DNA from: Oribacterium sp. WCC10
GTDB taxonomy: Bacteria; Bacillota; Clostridia; Lachnospirales; Lachnospiraceae
Reading direction: 5' to 3'
Length of the DNA stretch: 64,000 nucleotides
Assembly (NCBI RefSeq): GCF_900113415.1
Contig: NZ_FOPH01000008.1
Span: 62,001 to 126,000, forward strand
Part shown: positions 59,389-64,000 of the stretch, piece by piece
Numbering within the stretch: position 1 is the stretch's first letter
Layout of the letters: each line of letters starts with the position of its first letter
The notes under the pieces: generated by a model
Databases searched by the model: none
What the model saw: only the letters and a program-made list of their open reading frames with translations
Told to the model about the DNA's origin: nothing
Position numbers and translations under genes: made by a program

Positions 59389-61518
59389 TTATGAATTAAG
59401 CTTTACAACGTTAGCACCTGCGATACGTCCGTATGTGAAGATATCAGCGATAGCGTTACCACCCAGACGGTTACCACCGTGAACACCTCCGGTTACCTCA
59501 CCTGCTGCGAAGAGACCTGCGATAGCATTGCCCTCTTCATCAACAACCTGTCCGTCTGTGTTGATGGTTACACCACCCATTGTATGGTGGAGAGAAGCCT
59601 TTCTTGGAGAGATAACGATACCAACATCAGGATCCTTCTCGATAGCCTCAAGATCGATCTCACCGGCAAGAACACCCTTTCCGAAATCAGGATCCTTCTG
59701 GTTTTCAACGTATGAGTTGTACTTCTCGATTGTCTCACGAAGAGCTTCCTCTGTAAATGCAGGAGCAACACCGGCTGCCTTTGTCTTTGTAGCCTCAGCA
59801 AGCTCGGCAAGAGTTGATCCGTACCAGACGTTGTTTGTCTCTACCATGTGCTCTACAGTGTTTCCGAAAAGTGATGCTGAAGGATCTGCACCCTCGCACT
59901 TTCCTGTATCCTTTGAAGAACCTGCATAGATGATGTAGAAGATTCCGTCATCAAGTCCAAGAGATGCCTTTGCAAGAACGTCACGCTCTGCATACTCGTT
60001 TACGAAACGGTTGCCCTTTCCGTCTATCCAGATCTGCTCTGAAGCGTCTGCCCAGATACCGTCTGTCATGGTTCCCTTTACAGGTGAAGATGAAGGCATG
60101 AGCTGTGAAACACCGAGATCAACTGTGCCTGCGCCTACTTCCTGAGCCATAACGATACCGTCACCGGTATTTGTTCCAACGTTTGTTGTAAGTGTGTGAT
60201 CTGTAAGATCATCGCCCCAGTACTCATCATACTTCTTAACCATTGCAGGGTTAGCGCAGTATCCGCCACAGGCAAGAACAACACCCTTTGTGGCATTGAG
60301 AGTAACCTTTGTTCCGTCAGCCTTCTCAGCCATAACACCAACGATCTTTCCGTCTGCGTCTGTGATAAGTGACTTACCTGCTGTCTCTGTGTAAACAGTA
60401 ACACCGGCCTTATCTGCTGCATCCTTAAGAGCCTTGATAAGAGGTGCACCATTCTGATAAGCATGGGTTCTTGGCCACATAGCGCCGAGAACAGTGTAAA
60501 GTGTTTCACCTGCACCCTTATGGCTTGCAGTCTCTATTCCGAGATCTCCTGTCCAGTCGTAGGAATCAAGAGCGTTCTCAGCAAGGTTTCTTGCAAGATC
60601 GATGTTTGAAGCTACCCATGAGCCATCATTCATCTCACGAAGACCGCCTGTGTAGATGTGCCACATATGAAGAGGGATGGAATCGTAACCAGGCATATCC
60701 TTGCCGGCTTCCTTACCCTCATTGTCCTTAAAGAACTTCTTAAGGTCATCCTGAAGCTCTGTAAGAACTTCCTTCCACTCAGGGAACTGATCGAAGTGAA
60801 GATCCTTGTCATCTGTCTTAAGAGCGAGATACTCGTCCAGTGTATTCTTTTCTGCAACGCTCATAACACGCTCAGACTGTGCTTCAGGGTCTACACAGTT
60901 GAATGCTCCGCCGGCCATCATTGTGTCACCGCCGAGAACAGAACCTTTCTCAATGAGAGTAACCTTTGCGCCCTGCTGTGCTGCTGATATAGCTGCTGAA
61001 AGTCCGGCTCCGCCGCCGCCTACAACTACTACATCCTGATCATAAGTTTCATCAGCACCTGCTGTAGCATGCCATTCGTTTGCATCAAGAGCTGCAAGGT
61101 CAAGACCTGCTGCCTCTGCAGCCTTTCTTGCCGCACTCATGATTGCATTAGAACAAAGTGTTGCACCTGAAACAGCATCAACCTTTGTTGTCTGATGTTC
61201 AACGATCTGTGCCGGAATTCTTTCCTTGGCTACAGTTGTGAGAGACTCTGTCTCACTGATTTCTGTAAGATCAACCTTTGTGATCTTCCCATCCTCTACT
61301 GTAAGCTTTACAGTAACAGGACCCTGCATGCCGGGGGCTGTTCCTTCGAACTCTCCACTCACATTTCCTTCAGCCTTGGCTGCTTCTGTTGTCTCTGCTG
61401 CAGCTGTTGTTTCCTTGGCAGCTGCTGTTGTTGCTTCCGGTGTACCGGCTGATGATCCGCAGGCAGTAAGTGCCATGGATGCAGCCAGACTCAGAACGAG
61501 CGCTTTGTTTCTTCTCAT
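59389..61518 (-). CDS. Extracellular flavoprotein reductase with one FMN-binding domain
   Basis: Lipoprotein of 709 residues with lipobox LTAC (C20) and an Ala/Thr/Glu linker (25-50). One FMN_bind domain (about 55-135) carries the flavinylation motif SGAT (117-120). The FAD-binding reductase domain starts with VVVVGGGGAGLSAA (163-176) and ends with the LHHTMGG and HGGNRLGG segments of the fumarate/urocanate reductase group. It resembles the reductase at 35822 but lacks the duplicated FMN domain. It probably uses another unsaturated acid as electron acceptor outside the membrane; the substrate is unknown. AGGAGG precedes the ATG. It stands alone between citrate synthase and a GH1 gene. Confidence 0.92.
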   Translation of the reverse strand: MRRNKALVLSLAASMALTACGSSAGTPEATTAAAKETTAAAETTEAAKAEGNVSGEFEGTAPGMQGPVTVKLTVEDGKITKVDLTEISETESLTTVAKERIPAQIVEHQTTKVDAVSGATLCSNAIMSAARKAAEAAGLDLAALDANEWHATAGADETYDQDVVVVGGGGAGLSAAISAAQQGAKVTLIEKGSVLGGDTMMAGGAFNCVDPEAQSERVMSVAEKNTLDEYLALKTDDKDLHFDQFPEWKEVLTELQDDLKKFFKDNEGKEAGKDMPGYDSIPLHMWHIYTGGLREMNDGSWVASNIDLARNLAENALDSYDWTGDLGIETASHKGAGETLYTVLGAMWPRTHAYQNGAPLIKALKDAADKAGVTVYTETAGKSLITDADGKIVGVMAEKADGTKVTLNATKGVVLACGGYCANPAMVKKYDEYWGDDLTDHTLTTNVGTNTGDGIVMAQEVGAGTVDLGVSQLMPSSSPVKGTMTDGIWADASEQIWIDGKGNRFVNEYAERDVLAKASLGLDDGIFYIIYAGSSKDTGKCEGADPSASLFGNTVEHMVETNNVWYGSTLAELAEATKTKAAGVAPAFTEEALRETIEKYNSYVENQKDPDFGKGVLAGEIDLEAIEKDPDVGIVISPRKASLHHTMGGVTINTDGQVVDEEGNAIAGLFAAGEVTGGVHGGNRLGGNAIADIFTYGRIAGANVVKLNS

Positions 61519-61590
61519 ACTATCCTCCTAAAATTGAACGTCAGACAATCTGAATTCATCAAACGAAGTACTGACGTTAGAGCTGAATAC

Positions 61591-61625
61591 TCAGGAAATA
61601 CTGATTATATCAGCGTTTTCCTTAA
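61591..61625 (-). repeat. Family A fragment (end module)
   Basis: TCAGGAAATACTGATTATAT followed by CAGCGTTTTCCTTA is a single palindromic module upstream of the flavoprotein gene. The rest of the gap 61519-61926 has an AGGCACCGC / GATAGCCTC-like hairpin near 61801-61829 but no gene. Confidence 0.5.
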
Positions 61626-61926
61626 GAATTCGTCGTTGATTGTCGGACATGTTTTATATTTATTGTTTTTATTTTCACAATCCAACAAAATTCATTATAG
61701 CATATGTATAAGAGATTGGCATTATATTGATTATATTTTGTTCATTATTTTATAGTTCATATTTTTTCTTTTTGAGATGTATTACAATTTTAATCAAAAA
61801 AGAGGCACCGCTTTTAACGATAGCCTCTTAGATACTGCCTGTAAAAATCTGTCTTAAAACCCGGGAAACAGAAGAAATATTATGCCGTCCCGTCCCCCTG
61901 CTTTTTTAATCTGTAATAAACAATTC

Positions 61927-63423
<1,497 letters not shown>

Positions 63424-63435
63424 TCATTATGCCAT

Positions 63436-63562
63436 AGGGAAACGCTGATTAAAGCGTTTCCCTTGCCGGGATTTTGACTCGATGCATTAATCTCCATTGA
63501 AATTCCGTACCCCGACTCCGGAAGTTCTGAGATAACACTTATATAATCAGTGTTTCCTCAGA
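63436..63562 (+). repeat. Family A dispersed element, forward full copy
   Basis: Near-consensus first module (AGGGAAACGCTGATTAAAG and CGTTTCCC), TTTTGACTCGATGCATTAA centre, ATTCCGTACCCCGACTCCGG core and a perfect end hairpin with ATATAATCAGTGTTTCCTCA. It lies between the phospho-beta-glucosidase and PTS genes; the remainder of the gap 63364-63683 has no gene. Confidence 0.88.
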
Positions 63563-63683
63563 TTCAACCCGAAATTTACGGCATCATGAAGTTTCCGAAT
63601 AAATTGTTCCTAAATCCTCTATACTCATCAATGACAAAGCACATATTCGCAGAAAAATTCCGCTTACAGGTTTTTACCTGATA

Positions 63684-64000
63684 TCAGACTACTGACAGAA
63701 GGCATTCGCCATTCTTTACTGTAGCACAATTTGATGCTTTTACAGAAACATAATCTTCTGAATTGGTTACAATGACAGGTGTGATGATCTTCTTTCCGGC
63801 ATTTTCAATAGCCTTAAGATCTGCAGTCATGAGAAGGTCACCTTTCTTAACGTGCGCACCTTCTTTTGTCTTATACTCAAATGGTGTACCCTGAAGCTCA
63901 ACTGTATCGATTCCAATGTGTATAAGAAGCTCAAGGCCTTCATCTGTAGCCAAGCCGATGGCATGCTTTGTATCCATCATTGAGGTAACAACACCATCTG
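63684..64000 (-). CDS. PTS glucose/glucoside-family EIIA domain, gene continues beyond window
   Basis: C-terminal 105 residues of a PTS permease gene whose start lies to the right of base 64000. The segment DGVVTSMMDTKHAIG, then LLIHIGIDTVELQG with the phosphorylated His, and TPFEYKTKEGAHVKKGDLLM are standard for the glucose-superfamily IIA domain. Given the gene after it (phospho-beta-glucosidase), a beta-glucoside-type EIIBCA is the likely whole protein. The stop at 63684 is followed by a 320-bp gap with a family A copy. It is a different gene from the EIIBCA at 18623. Confidence 0.9.
   Translation of the reverse strand, partial: DGVVTSMMDTKHAIGLATDEGLELLIHIGIDTVELQGTPFEYKTKEGAHVKKGDLLMTADLKAIENAGKKIITPVIVTNSEDYVSVKASNCATVKNGECLLSVV

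Noticed and set aside
61226-61531. Frames antisense to the flavoprotein N-terminus (up to 101 residues)
   Set aside because: They arise from the low-complexity Ala/Thr linker in reverse; no start signal is seen.
63436-63470. AAAGCGTTT inside family A as a CcpA cre site
   Set aside because: It is part of the hairpin in every copy, regardless of neighbouring gene, and the outer cre bases do not match.

Overview
The window reads as chromosomal DNA of a low-to-mid GC, anaerobic, Gram-positive Clostridia bacterium, most likely a Lachnospiraceae member of the Butyrivibrio, Pseudobutyrivibrio or Lachnospira kind. The reasons are a sufCBDSU operon, a DUF3793-flavodoxin pair, a pyrophosphate-type phosphofructokinase, secreted FMN-binding flavoprotein reductases, a FliB-type lysine methylase and strong AGGAGG ribosome binding sites. 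The genus cannot be fixed from the sequence alone. There are 47 protein-coding genes, two of them cut by the window edges, and no rRNA, tRNA, CRISPR array, transposase or phage gene. The region looks like core chromosome sprinkled with short structured repeats.

Layout. 1-3.3 kb: a class A penicillin-binding protein (partial) and an RpiB/LacAB-type isomerase. 3.4-11.5 kb: sulfur and iron-sulfur block, with sufCBDSU followed by a coupled pair encoding a rhodanese-TtcA fusion and a PflX-like radical SAM protein. 11.7-16.3 kb: an orphan sugar ABC permease, an S1-domain protein, a flavodoxin-DUF3793 operon with three operator-like dyads over a consensus promoter, and a cyclophilin. 16.5-24.8 kb: sugar phosphotransferase and sucrose block (ptsI, an HPr lacking the regulatory serine, a sucrose/glucoside EIIBCA, a HAD phosphatase, an amylosucrase and a divergent fructokinase). 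24.9-35.4 kb: ClC channel, zinc-ribbon membrane proteins, two signalling or secreted proteins, an orphan barstar, FliB and a secreted HExxH metalloprotease. 35.8-46.4 kb: a doubly FMN-binding extracellular flavoprotein, a NusG-II protein, an AgcS amino-acid carrier, a UvrD-like helicase and a FliD-like protein. 46.7-64 kb: pgi, ferritin, flavodiiron protein, GH36 alpha-galactosidase, a Ca2+/cation exchanger behind a yybP-ykoY-type leader, PPi-PFK, citrate synthase, a second FMN-binding flavoprotein, and a GH1 phospho-beta-glucosidase next to the end of another PTS EII.

How the parts fit. The genes describe a fermentative sugar user: PTS uptake of sucrose and beta-glucosides, extraction of galactose and glucose from oligosaccharides, glycolysis with an energy-saving PPi-PFK, and disposal of electrons on secreted flavoproteins. 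Ferritin, flavodiiron protein, flavodoxin and SUF form an iron and oxygen-stress theme.

Two features go beyond ordinary annotation. First, a dispersed element of about 125 bp (family A; six full or nearly full copies and six fragments here) is built from three palindromic modules and occupies intergenic gaps every few kilobases. Second, one full copy of it sits inside the arm of a yybP-ykoY-type (Mn2+) riboswitch aptamer upstream of the cation exchanger, with the aptamer's own stem preserved on both sides. A second, smaller palindromic family (B) often lies beside family A.
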